31,339 nt of DNA, from contig JASHPV010000002.1 in the NCBI GenBank assembly GCA_030037875.1, positions 1 to 31,339 on the forward strand, given 5' to 3'. Positions 22,439 to 29,993 of this stretch are shown here, one piece after another. The position numbers and the translations under genes were made by a program. This DNA comes from Thermoplasmata archaeon (GTDB lineage: Archaea > Thermoplasmatota > Thermoplasmata > Lutacidiplasmatales > UBA184). The notes under the pieces were generated by a model. The model was not told where the DNA came from and did not search any database. It worked only from the letters and a program-made list of their open reading frames with translations. The first letter of the stretch is position 1; every line of letters begins with the position of its first letter.

Positions 22439-23301
22439 ACCGTCTTCTCGACGGGGACGCGGACCCGGTTGCCCCACTCCGACCAGGAACCGTCATAGTT
22501 CCGGACGTCCGGGTAGCCGAGGAGATACTTCAGTACGAACCAGGAGTGGCTCGACCGCTCCCCGATCCGGCAATAGGTGATCACCGGCTTGTCCGGAGTA
22601 ACCCCCTTGGGAGCGTAGAGCGTCTCGATCTCCTCGCGGGTCTTGAACGTCCCGTCATCTTTGACGGTCTGCGCCCACGGGATGTTCGCGGCGCCCGGGA
22701 TGTGGCCGCCACGCTGCGCCGCTTCGTTCGGATACTCGGGCGGCGCCGTGATCTCGCCAGAGAATTCCTTCGGGCCCCGGACATCCACCAGCGCGAGCTT
22801 GCCTTTCGTCACTTCGGGCAGGTCCTTGAGCACCTCGTCGAAGTAGACCCGGAGCTTGGCGTCGGGCGGGCTCTTCGCGGTGTAGGTGCTGGGCGTGGGC
22901 GTGGGAACGTCCTTCGTCAGCGGCTTGTCTTCCTCGATCCACTTCTTGCGACCGCCGTTCAGGAGCCGCACGTCGTTCACGTGGTGGTACTTGAACACCC
23001 AGAAGGCGTAGGCGGCGAACCAATTGTTGAAGTCCCCGTACAGCACCAGCGTGGTGTCGGGCTTGATCCCTTTCGCGCGGAAGAGTGCCTGCAGTTGGGC
23101 GGTATCAATGATGTCCCGCTTGACCGGGTCGTTGATGTCCTTCTTCCAATCGAAGAGGACGGCTGCCGGGATGTGACCGGTGGCGTAGTTCGCCTGCGGG
23201 TCGTAATCGACCTCGGCGATGACCACCTTCGGGTCCTTGGCATGTTCGGTCAGCCAGGCGGTATCGACCAGCACCTCGGGATGCGCGAATGGCTTCGACA
23301 T
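22435..23301 (-). CDS. Two-domain rhodanese (thiosulfate / 3-mercaptopyruvate sulfurtransferase)
   Basis: A 288-residue tandem rhodanese that moves a sulfane sulfur from thiosulfate or 3-mercaptopyruvate to an acceptor thiol. The N-terminal domain is inactive, with YGDFNNW (D90) at the cysteine position. The C-terminal domain carries the catalytic C244 in the loop CRIGERS (244-250), which starts like the CRxG loops of thiosulfate-type enzymes. Other marks are ATGHIPAAVLFDW, LVDVRGPKEFSG and GGHIPGAANIPW. The stop codon overlaps that of the GcvH/TusA-like gene in a shared CTAG. The gene lies 119 nt downstream of aIF1 and has a possible promoter with CTTTACC near 23351-23357. Confidence 0.93.
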   Translation of the reverse strand: MSKPFAHPEVLVDTAWLTEHAKDPKVVIAEVDYDPQANYATGHIPAAVLFDWKKDINDPVKRDIIDTAQLQALFRAKGIKPDTTLVLYGDFNNWFAAYAFWVFKYHHVNDVRLLNGGRKKWIEEDKPLTKDVPTPTPSTYTAKSPPDAKLRVYFDEVLKDLPEVTKGKLALVDVRGPKEFSGEITAPPEYPNEAAQRGGHIPGAANIPWAQTVKDDGTFKTREEIETLYAPKGVTPDKPVITYCRIGERSSHSWFVLKYLLGYPDVRNYDGSWSEWGNRVRVPVEKTV

Positions 23302-23335
23302 GGTTTCGTTGCTCTCTCGGGACGAGCCCGCGGCC

Positions 23336-23349
23336 CGGCTCCGGAGCCG
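23336..23349. promoter_or_regulatory. Perfect 14-nt palindrome upstream of the rhodanese gene
   Basis: CGGCTCCGGAGCCG is an uninterrupted palindrome lying between a TATA-like CTTTACC and the ATG at 23301, close to where transcription would begin. It could be an operator or a chance GC-rich palindrome. Confidence 0.25.
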
Positions 23350-23420
23350 TGGGTAAAGGGCCCTTGGTAACGGGGAGGTAACTGCTTTCTGGCGCCGGGC
23401 CGGTGGGCCGGGAAACGGTC

Positions 23421-23738
23421 TCAGTCCCGGCGGCCCCGGCGAGGCAGTTCGTCGGTGGAGACTTCGATCGTTTCGGGGTCGAAGCCAAGCTTCTCGAGCT
23501 CGACCCGGATTCGGGGACGGTGATCTCCCTGGAGGTACACCTCTCCCTCCACCACCGAGCCTCCCGTGGCGAGTCGGTTCTTCAGTACCCGGGTGGTCTC
23601 CGCGAGGTCGGTGCCGGGCGGAAACCCCGAGATGACGGTCGCCGGTTTGTTGTACCGGCGCGGTTCCACGCGCACACGGATGCGGGCGGTCTCCCGGTCG
23701 AGCGCTGACAGAATCTCGTCGAACTCGTTGCTGCCCAT
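23421..23738 (-). CDS. sui1: Archaeal translation initiation factor aIF1 (SUI1 family)
   Basis: A 105-residue protein of the eIF1/SUI1 family, which binds the small ribosomal subunit near the P site and safeguards start-codon selection. Family landmarks are the basic strand RVRVEPRRYNKPATVISGF (21-39), LKNRLATGGSVVEGEVYLQG (52-71) and the closing LEKLGFDPETIEV (81-93). The length is normal for the family. It supports an archaeal origin, though related YciH proteins occur in some bacteria. A hairpin containing an A/T-rich loop lies 60-75 nt upstream. The rhodanese follows downstream on the same strand after 119 nt. Confidence 0.93.
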   Translation of the reverse strand: MGSNEFDEILSALDRETARIRVRVEPRRYNKPATVISGFPPGTDLAETTRVLKNRLATGGSVVEGEVYLQGDHRPRIRVELEKLGFDPETIEVSTDELPRRGRRD

Positions 23739-23934
23739 GATTCAGGTGTTTCCCTTCGACCGGAGGCGCCCGAGCCGGCTCCCCCGTCGGTCCGTCCGGC
23801 CAAAATCCTGGCCGAAAGCGGATAGGTCCTGGTGGGGGGTTTCTATTCGGAGCAGCACCGGTTTCGGAGGGCCGAAGCGGCGAGGGAGTATAGAGGTTTG
23901 CGCCGGAGCGGGGGTGGCCCCTGAGGGAAGCTCT
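23739..23934. other. Intergenic region between aIF1 and the third ABC operon
   Basis: 196 nt without a credible gene. A hairpin, CGGCCA-6 nt-TGGCCG, lies at 23797-23814 and its minus strand contains GGATTTTGG, a TATA-like candidate for aIF1. GAATAGAAA near 23843-23851 on the minus strand is an alternative. No RNA gene is apparent. Confidence 0.35.
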
Positions 23935-24711
23935 CTACCGGTCCCCCCACCGGTACAAACTGACGGCGAGAGCCGTGCCGACGAGGGCCGCCAAGGCCAG
24001 GAGCCCTGCGTCCAATAGCGACCCGAAGCCGACCGAAACCCCGGCCGGAAGCAGCCCCACGCTCGACTGCACGATGACCGCGGCGTACGTTCCCGGGAGG
24101 AAGTAGGCGATCGACTGCCAGACATGCGGAAGCAGCCAGATCGGCAGATAGAGCGGGCTCAGCATTCCGAGGGAGGTGAACAGCAAGTTCCCGACGGGCC
24201 AGATCTCCCGCTGGCTCCGTAGCCGGCTCGAGATCGCGATCCCGATCGCGGAGAAGAGGATCCACAGGAGCCCGATGGATCCCGCCAGAGCAACCCAGGC
24301 GAACCAGGGGACGTGAACGACCGAGGCCAGAAGCAACCCCAGCACCACGTAGGCTGGGAGCGCCGCGATCATGTTGGAGACGGCGATGCCGAACAGATAG
24401 CCCACCTTACCCAGCGGAGAGACGATGAACAGGTCCTGGAGCGAGGACTCGAGCCGCCAGTAGGCGGAATCTCCCAGGACCCAATTCCCGATGTTCTGGG
24501 TCGTGAACAGCATCGCCCCGATGATCTCGAGCGGAAACAATCCGGGCGGCGAGATCAGCTTCAGGAAATACAGGAAAATGAACGGCAGAAGAATGGGGGC
24601 AACGGTCGCGGCGGGGTTCCGGCTGATCCAGCGCCAGCCGATGAGCGCGAACGCCGGGAAAACCCGCCCATGCCGAGGCAACTGGAGGGCTCCCGCGCTA
24701 GACGTCGCCAT
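23935..24711 (-). CDS. ABC-2 type permease, second subunit (third system)
   Basis: A 258-residue membrane protein of the ABC-2 fold with about six helices. They include VAPILLPFIFLYFLKLIS, IAVSNMIAALPAYVVLGLLLAS, LAGSIGLLWILFSAIGIAIS and the closing LLALAALVGTALAVSLY. The segment NWVLGDSAYWRLESSLQDLFIVSPLGK matches the coupling-helix region where ABC-2 permeases contact the ATPase. It is the last gene of a three-gene operon, 2 nt after the first permease. The two permeases are similar in layout and probably form a heterodimer. Confidence 0.85.
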   Translation of the reverse strand: MATSSAGALQLPRHGRVFPAFALIGWRWISRNPAATVAPILLPFIFLYFLKLISPPGLFPLEIIGAMLFTTQNIGNWVLGDSAYWRLESSLQDLFIVSPLGKVGYLFGIAVSNMIAALPAYVVLGLLLASVVHVPWFAWVALAGSIGLLWILFSAIGIAISSRLRSQREIWPVGNLLFTSLGMLSPLYLPIWLLPHVWQSIAYFLPGTYAAVIVQSSVGLLPAGVSVGFGSLLDAGLLALAALVGTALAVSLYRWGDR

Positions 24712-24713
24712 CC

Positions 24714-25487
24714 TCAGCGCTCCCGCGAAATCCGGCGCGCCCAGTACACCGCGCCCACAAACGCCAGGCTGGCCCCGACGAGGAGGCTCATGGCGGCCAG
24801 GATGACCCAGTCCGTCGGGAGTGGCAGAATTCCGTCAGCATGCTCCACCAGGGCAGTGCCGCCTGCCGTCGGGAGCAGAAGTGCGACCGGCTGGAGTGCC
24901 TTGGGGAACAGAAAGAGGGGGTAGAATACTGGCGGGAGCACTCCGAAGAAGTTGAAGAACAGCGTCGAGTACGGCCAGATGCTCCGCATGTTCTTGAACC
25001 ACGTCGAGATCATGTACCCGACGGACGCGGTGAACACGAACTCGGCGACGAGGACGGCCACGAGAAGAAGGGCCACGGGTGCCGCGAGGGCCACCAGGTA
25101 ATCGGCCACTCCGAAGAGAAGGACGATCGGCGCGGAGTAGGCCGTGAGGACGCCGACCGACATGCCGAGGAAGTACGCTTCCGGTGTCATCGGCGAGGCG
25201 TGATAGAGTTCGTGCAGCTTGTGGTCGATCCGGATCCACGCCGCCTCGTTCTGGACCCGCTGGCCGATCTGGAATGTCGAGAAGACCACGGCGCCGACCA
25301 GTGTGTACGACAGGTACTCTCGCGCGAGCACTCCCACGAACACGAGGAACACTGCCTGCACGATGAACGACGTCGCGATCGAGGTCAGTTCGTGGAGCTG
25401 CACTCGCAGCTCCGTGCCGATGAGCGCCCCAAGCCCGCGCCAGCGGGAACGGGCCACGGCGGGCAACGCCGCGTTAAGACTCGTCAT
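24714..25487 (-). CDS. ABC-2 type permease, first subunit (third system)
   Basis: A 257-residue ABC-2 permease with about six membrane helices, including SFIVQAVFLVFVGVLARE, LLFGVADYLVALAAPVALLLVAVL, and FNFFGVLPPVFYPLFLFP. The region RVQNEAAWIRIDHKLHELYHASPMTPEAYF corresponds to the coupling region of the second permease in this operon. The start ATG overlaps the ATPase frame by 14 nt, indicating translational coupling. Together with its partner and the ATPase it would export a lipid, drug or glycan; the substrate is not identifiable. Confidence 0.85.
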   Translation of the reverse strand: MTSLNAALPAVARSRWRGLGALIGTELRVQLHELTSIATSFIVQAVFLVFVGVLAREYLSYTLVGAVVFSTFQIGQRVQNEAAWIRIDHKLHELYHASPMTPEAYFLGMSVGVLTAYSAPIVLLFGVADYLVALAAPVALLLVAVLVAEFVFTASVGYMISTWFKNMRSIWPYSTLFFNFFGVLPPVFYPLFLFPKALQPVALLLPTAGGTALVEHADGILPLPTDWVILAAMSLLVGASLAFVGAVYWARRISRER

Positions 25488-26403
25488 GGATCGACCTCCC
25501 TACGACATGGAGGAACGCCTCCTCGAGCGTGACCGGCCCCACGGTGGCGGTCAGGTTCGCGTGAGCGGCGATCGACAGGATCTCCTGCAACCCATGGGGA
25601 CCGGTGATCACGTGGACGATGTCGCCGTCCCGAACAAGCGGGCCGAAGGTCGAGAGCTGTTGTGCGATCCCATCGCCAGACACGATGGAGACCCGGAGGG
25701 TTCCCCCCACGCGATGTTTGAGTTCGTCGGCCGTGCCCTCTGCCAGTACGCGACCTCGGTCGATGATGTACAGTCGCTGCGAAAGCGCCTCCGCCTCGTC
25801 CAGGTAGTGGGTCGTGAGCAGAATCGTCGATCCCTTGACGGTCAGTTCTCGGAAGGACTCCCACACCTCCCGGCGGGCGAACGGGTCCATTCCGATGGTC
25901 GGCTCGTCCAGAAACATGAGAGGGGCTTCCGTCGAGATCACGGTCGCCACCATCGTCCGCTGCCGCTGACCACCGGACAAGGTGATCGACAGCCGGTCGG
26001 CGACCTCTGCGAGGCCCATCTGATCGAGAGCGTGGTCCGCTCGACTCTTCGCTGTCTCCCGCGAGAAACCGCGGGCCCGTAGATAGGTGTAGGCCTGCTC
26101 CCTCGGGGTCAGATGCATGAACGGCTTGCCCTCCTGGGGCACGACCGCTAGGTAGGGCCGGACTGACTCGGGGTCGGCGAGGGCATCGCGTCCGAAAATC
26201 TCCACAGCTCCGGACGTAGGCGCAAGCAACGTCGACGCGATGCGCAGGAACGTGGTCTTCCCAGCCCCGTTCCGACCCAGTAGAGCGATTCGCTCCCCTC
26301 GGGCAATGCGAAGCGAGACGCCCGAGAGGGCCTCGATGTCGGGGCCGCTCCGTCCGTGGTAGATCTTGCGGACCGAGTCGGCGCGCAGCGCGTCGGAATT
26401 CAC
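25474..26403 (-). CDS. ABC-2 exporter ATPase (third system)
   Basis: A 309-residue ABC ATPase heading the third operon. Walker A is GRNGAGKT (43-50), the Q-loop VVPQEGKPF is near residue 90, the signature is LSGGQRQRT (142-150), Walker B is LMFLDEP (162-168) and the switch histidine is H199 in LTTHY. The C-terminal extension after residue 220 is typical of DrrA-like export ATPases and contributes a regulatory domain. The GTG start has a TATA box 26 nt upstream. An overlapping frame with a similar length is Arg/Gly-rich and is a shadow. Confidence 0.92.
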   Translation of the reverse strand: MNSDALRADSVRKIYHGRSGPDIEALSGVSLRIARGERIALLGRNGAGKTTFLRIASTLLAPTSGAVEIFGRDALADPESVRPYLAVVPQEGKPFMHLTPREQAYTYLRARGFSRETAKSRADHALDQMGLAEVADRLSITLSGGQRQRTMVATVISTEAPLMFLDEPTIGMDPFARREVWESFRELTVKGSTILLTTHYLDEAEALSQRLYIIDRGRVLAEGTADELKHRVGGTLRVSIVSGDGIAQQLSTFGPLVRDGDIVHVITGPHGLQEILSIAAHANLTATVGPVTLEEAFLHVVGRSIHDES

Positions 26404-26425
26404 GGCGGGGGCCCAATCGGGTCGT

Positions 26426-26433
26426 CTATTTCA
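26426..26433 (-). promoter_or_regulatory. TATA box of the third ABC operon
   Basis: TGAAATAG on the minus strand is centred 26 nt before the GTG at 26403, consistent with a leaderless operon mRNA. Confidence 0.5.
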
Positions 26434-26585
26434 GGGATGGCCGCGTTTGACGTCCGGGAGCTGAAAACTCGACCACGCGGGTCAGTGCGCGCCGACTATG
26501 CCCGGCGGACGCCGGGGTCGCGGACTCGCTGGAGTAGCCTGAACTCCTTCTGGAGGCAACGGAAGCGGAGGAAGAGCGGGTCCGC

Positions 26586-26978
26586 TCAGCCGCCGCAGCC
26601 GCAGCCGCCGCCGTTGGATGAGCTGCTTCCACACGAGCCGCATCCGCCGGTCATCCCAGCTTCGTCCGGCTCGGGGAGGGTAGGGTTGGTGATCTTGAAG
26701 CCCGATTCCTGGAGCGTTTCGACGTAGTCCACGACCGCTCCGTTGACGAACTGCTGGCTGCTCGGGTCCACCAGCAAGGAGAATCCGTCGACCTTGACGA
26801 CGGTGTCGTCGGCTCGCGGCTTGGAGAACGCCATGCCGAACGCGACGGCCGACCCTCCGCCGCAGCACCCGCCCCCGCCGGGCTGGGCGTAGATGCGGAC
26901 TCCGACCTCACCCTTCTGGCCCTGCATGAGGCGGCGAATCTGCTCCTGGGCGGTAGACTTGAACTCGACTGAAATCAT
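26586..26978 (-). CDS. IscA/HesB-like iron-sulfur protein with Cys-rich tail
   Basis: A 130-residue protein of the A-type carrier (IscA/HesB/ErpA) fold, which carries iron or Fe-S clusters to target proteins. The body shows FKSTAQEQIRRLM, VRIYAQPGGGGCCGGGSAV with C38-C39 at the first ligand position, and SLLVDPSSQQFVNGAVVDYVE. In place of the compact CGCG end of IscA there is an extended tail with C113, C116, C126 and C128 among glycine and serine. That gives six cysteines instead of three. The frame runs up to 27041 but the domain begins at the ATG at 26978, which has a GACGAGG stretch just upstream. No isc or suf genes adjoin it. Confidence 0.8.
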   Translation of the reverse strand: MISVEFKSTAQEQIRRLMQGQKGEVGVRIYAQPGGGGCCGGGSAVAFGMAFSKPRADDTVVKVDGFSLLVDPSSQQFVNGAVVDYVETLQESGFKITNPTLPEPDEAGMTGGCGSCGSSSSNGGGCGCGG

Positions 26979-27012
26979 GGTCGACCTCGTCACTTCGAAG
27001 AGAACGGTCCCT

Positions 27013-27021
27013 CTGATAAGC
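27013..27021 (-). promoter_or_regulatory. Candidate TATA element of the IscA-like gene
   Basis: GCTTATCAG on the minus strand lies about 39 nt upstream of the ATG at 26978 and would give a leader of about 14 nt containing the GAGG. Confidence 0.35.
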
Positions 27022-27123
27022 ATTCTCCCATTGAGTCGCACCTGCTTTCCTGTCGCTCACCCCGCGACGAACTGCCTGCCGCCGAGGAATCGACGGGCCG
27101 TGCGTCATTCGAAGCGCGACCCG

Positions 27124-28851
27124 CTACGCCTTGGGCGGGGTGGACGGGGGACCATTCACCAATGGGGGCGGGTCAGAGGTCTCTCGCCAGCAGACACGGG
27201 CGAACTTATTCGCCCAGCGTTCGGGAATCCCCACCGAGCCGGCGAAGATCCGAACGTCCTGGCGAGAAAGTTCCCCGACGGCAACGAGGACAACGACATA
27301 GACGATCAGCGCCAGCGCTCCGATCGCCACGAGCTGATACCAGCGATTAACGTCGAAGTACGGGTTGACGCTGGCGAGAGCATTGAGACGGGACATGACC
27401 AAAAACTCGGCGACGGCGGCCAGCGGGATCGTCCAGGCCGGTCGCCAACGGAACGGGATCCTCATGTTCGTGTAGAGAAAGTACGAGTTCAGCGCGAGCG
27501 CGGCGATCGACGACAGCAGCGCGGCGAAGGCGATGGCCGACAGCCCCGTGAACCCCAGCACGCCGTGGGGCACGAAGCTGAACACGCCCACGAACAACAG
27601 GACGACCTGCAGCGTGGTCAGATAGAACTCCAGCCGTTGGAGCCCGATCGAGTTCAGGGCCGTGCCGATGACTTGCGTCAGCGCCAGAGGAATGGCCGAG
27701 ACGGCAAGGATCGCCAACGGGATCGCGCCGCCTCCAGCACCTCCCGGAAGGGGTCCGAGGTAGGATTTCTGGAACAGGATGAGCAGCAGATTGACACGGT
27801 ACACGACGAACAAGACCGCGCCCGGAACCACCATCATTCCGGTGTAGCGCAGGGCTCGCCAGACCCGGTCCCGGAGCACCTCCATCTCCTTCCGCTCGTG
27901 GAGGCCGGCCAAATGGGGGAAGAGCGGTACGAGGACCGCCGCCGGCAAGGCGAGGAGCAGCACGCGGAATCCGTTCGCCGCGTTGAACACGGCGACCGCC
28001 GCGGTGTCATAGTAAGCCCGAGTGAAGAGCGGCATCGCGTTCGTTACGAGGTACGAGAGCCCAAGGCTTCCTAGAAGGGGCCAGGAGTAGCTCAACAAGT
28101 GGCGAAGTTCGGCCCATTTGGGACGGACGAAGTGCCTCCAAACCGTCGGGACGGCGATCGCGGACGACGCGGCCGCGCCCAGGACGTACGCCCCCGTCAA
28201 GCCCCAGATCGCGTGCGCGTTCACCGCGTCGGCGACCGTCGGGAATGTGAGCGCCACCACGATCAGCGCGCTCGTTCGTACCACAGACTCCACGAGCGTC
28301 GGCAGCTGTCCGCGGATCGAGTTGCCCAATCCGACGTAGAGCTGACTGTAGACTACACCGGGCGTCCAGAGGAGAGGGAGGAGCATGAACACCCCGAGGC
28401 ACAGATAGAGGCTGGACGAGGGGATCGTGAGCCCGCCGGACATCGAAACGATGCCAAGGTACGGGGCGATGGCGAGGAGAGCGAGGCCAAAGAGTGCCAC
28501 GAAGGCGGCTCGGGAAGCGAAGTATGTTCCTGTGAACCACTTCTTCGAAGAGTCGCGGGCGACGTAATAGACGAACGCAGAACCAAGCCGGAGCTCACCG
28601 AGACTATTGATCGACGAGGCCAGAAGGAGGTTGAACTGAACGAATCCCACCAGGGCTAGGCCCGCGCCGGGGGACGCGATGTGGCGGGCAATGAAGAACG
28701 AACTGATGTAACCGACCAGCTGCGTGACGAAGGTTACAGCGTAAACCGAGCTGGAGCTGAGCGCGAGCGGCCGTTCCTGCGGAGCGGCTCCGGCATCGAC
28801 CGAGGGCTGCTTGGGAGGAACGGGGCCGGCCAACGGAACTCTCTCGCTCAA
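27124..28851 (-). CDS. Oligosaccharide flippase family protein (Wzx/MATE-like)
   Basis: A 575-residue membrane protein with about fourteen helices of the MOP (MATE/PST/MVF) superfamily. Examples are VYAVTFVTQLVGYISSFFIARHI in the first helix, AIWGLTGAYVLGAAASSAIAV, the cytoplasmic KEMEVLRDRVWRALRYTG, and LNSIGLQRLEFYLTTLQVVLLF in the eighth to ninth region. Such proteins flip lipid-linked sugars across the membrane for surface glycan or S-layer glycosylation. No glycosyltransferase is near in this window. The TTG start at 28851 is uncertain: the best A/T-rich element, around 28866-28872, is only 18 nt away. Confidence 0.82.
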   Translation of the reverse strand: MSERVPLAGPVPPKQPSVDAGAAPQERPLALSSSSVYAVTFVTQLVGYISSFFIARHIASPGAGLALVGFVQFNLLLASSINSLGELRLGSAFVYYVARDSSKKWFTGTYFASRAAFVALFGLALLAIAPYLGIVSMSGGLTIPSSSLYLCLGVFMLLPLLWTPGVVYSQLYVGLGNSIRGQLPTLVESVVRTSALIVVALTFPTVADAVNAHAIWGLTGAYVLGAAASSAIAVPTVWRHFVRPKWAELRHLLSYSWPLLGSLGLSYLVTNAMPLFTRAYYDTAAVAVFNAANGFRVLLLALPAAVLVPLFPHLAGLHERKEMEVLRDRVWRALRYTGMMVVPGAVLFVVYRVNLLLILFQKSYLGPLPGGAGGGAIPLAILAVSAIPLALTQVIGTALNSIGLQRLEFYLTTLQVVLLFVGVFSFVPHGVLGFTGLSAIAFAALLSSIAALALNSYFLYTNMRIPFRWRPAWTIPLAAVAEFLVMSRLNALASVNPYFDVNRWYQLVAIGALALIVYVVVLVAVGELSRQDVRIFAGSVGIPERWANKFARVCWRETSDPPPLVNGPPSTPPKA

Positions 28852-28939
28852 CCATTGCCCGGGCTCATATACTCCTCCGCCGAAGTGGCGTCGTCAAGCG
28901 GCGCCTTCCGCAGGGCTGAAGCGAGCAACTCATGAGCCA

Positions 28940-29440
28940 ATGACCGCTCCATCTCTGCCTCCGCTTCCGCCGCCCCACACCCGGCTGGGTGTCGGTGGCG
29001 TACTGCTCCGGGAAGGCCGCGTGCTCGTCAACCGGGCGGTGTACCGGACCCGGTTCACCATTCCGAGCGGCTACATCGAACCGAACGAGGGGATCGAAGC
29101 GGCGCTACACCGAGAATTCGAAGAGGAGACCGGCGTCCGCGTGTCCGTGGGACCGCTGCTTCTGATCCGGCATAAGGTGATCAGTCCGGGGGAAAGCGAC
29201 GTGTACTTCGCGTTCCTTCTGGAGTACCGGGACGGGGTCCCCGAGGCCCGTCCCCCGGAGATCGCGGAGATTCGAGAGCCGACGCTCCAAGAAGCCCTGG
29301 CGGCGTCGTGGATCTCGGAGCTTTCCCGACTCGCGATTCGGCTCGCCGGGGAAAAGGCATTGGGTTGGCCCCGGTCCGACTGGCCGGGCGGGGAGGTACC
29401 GGGGTTGCTCTCGGAGACCTACCATCCGCCCCGGCCGTGA
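28940..29440 (+). CDS. Nudix hydrolase
   Basis: A 166-residue Nudix-fold pyrophosphohydrolase that cleaves nucleoside diphosphates linked to another moiety. The complete Nudix box runs from G44 to V66: G44, E50, R58, E59, E62, E63 and G65 are all present (it ends REFEEETGV). RHKVISPGESDVYFAFLLEY follows as the next strands. Typical substrates of such proteins are ADP-ribose, NADH or dNTPs. The ATG at 28940 is preferred to the earlier in-frame codon at 28811, which would run through the promoter region of the divergent flippase. It is convergent with the VOC gene. Confidence 0.9.
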   Translation: MTAPSLPPLPPPHTRLGVGGVLLREGRVLVNRAVYRTRFTIPSGYIEPNEGIEAALHREFEEETGVRVSVGPLLLIRHKVISPGESDVYFAFLLEYRDGVPEARPPEIAEIREPTLQEALAASWISELSRLAIRLAGEKALGWPRSDWPGGEVPGLLSETYHPPRP

Positions 29441-29472
29441 CGGCCGTGCGCATCGGGGCGCTTCCCTGGGCC

Positions 29473-29874
29473 CTAGTCGCCCCCGCGGGAGGCGGGAGGT
29501 TCATCGGGCGCTTCGGCCTCCCACAACTCAATCCAGATCCCGTCAGGATCCGATAGGAACACGAGTCGTTCGCTTCCCTCTCGAAAGGGAGGTATTCGCA
29601 CTTTCCCCCCAAGCGATTTCAGCCGCGCGACCACGACGTCCAGGCCTTCGACCTTGAAACCGAGATGGTCGAGTTCATCCCCCTCCCGGAAGGGCGGGGC
29701 GTCAGGATAGAAATTGAGTTCGAGCTGGGCCTTCGAGTCCGGGTCTTCGAGGGTCTCCCACATTCCCCCGGCCGCCATCCGGCCTGAACTGTGACGGCGA
29801 AGTCCCAGTCCTTCGCAGTAGAATCGTCGGGAGCGGTCGAGGTCGCGGACCCGGATCCCAACGTACTCGAGCAC
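29473..29874 (-). CDS. VOC (glyoxalase/bleomycin-resistance) family protein
   Basis: A 133-residue protein of the vicinal oxygen chelate fold with paired beta-alpha-beta-beta-beta modules. Landmarks are YVGIRVRDLDRSRRFYCEGLGL at the start, ELNFYP (E52 region), ELDHLGFKVEGLD with H70, and FLSDPDGIWIELWE with E116. The first metal ligand, usually a histidine near the start, is occupied by E3 or Y4, so metal binding is uncertain. It could be a glyoxalase-like lyase, dioxygenase or binding protein. GTG start with a TATA box 26 nt upstream. It is divergent from the second metallophosphoesterase. Confidence 0.85.
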   Translation of the reverse strand: MLEYVGIRVRDLDRSRRFYCEGLGLRRHSSGRMAAGGMWETLEDPDSKAQLELNFYPDAPPFREGDELDHLGFKVEGLDVVVARLKSLGGKVRIPPFREGSERLVFLSDPDGIWIELWEAEAPDEPPASRGGD

Positions 29875-29896
29875 GACAAATCGGAGAACCGACCCC

Positions 29897-29903
29897 CTAA
29901 ATC
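29897..29903 (-). promoter_or_regulatory. TATA box of the VOC gene
   Basis: GATTTAG on the minus strand is centred 26 nt before the GTG at 29874. Confidence 0.5.
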
Positions 29904-29964
29904 GGTTGTGCGGTCGGTCCCGGTGGATCTTCCGACGTCTCAGGGCGGCGCCGTATGCTCGCGG

Positions 29965-29970
29965 TTATAT
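29965..29970 (+). promoter_or_regulatory. TATA box of MPE copy 2
   Basis: TTATAT is centred 26 nt before the GTG at 29994. It fixes that start over the ATG at 29955, whose extra residues would lie on the promoter itself. Confidence 0.6.
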
Positions 29971-29993
29971 CCCGACGCCGGGTCGGGCCGGCA

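Noticed and set aside
22303..23370. 355-codon plus-strand frame opposite the rhodanese
   Set aside because: Antisense to a protein with an intact catalytic loop; composition is Arg/Val/Asp-biased as expected of a complement.
25484..26416. 310-codon alternate frame within the third ABC ATPase
   Set aside because: Same strand, shifted frame; lacks Walker motifs, which the other frame has in full.
26893..28074. 393-codon plus-strand frame opposite the IscA-like and flippase genes
   Set aside because: Highly charged composition typical of the complement of a membrane protein; no domain.
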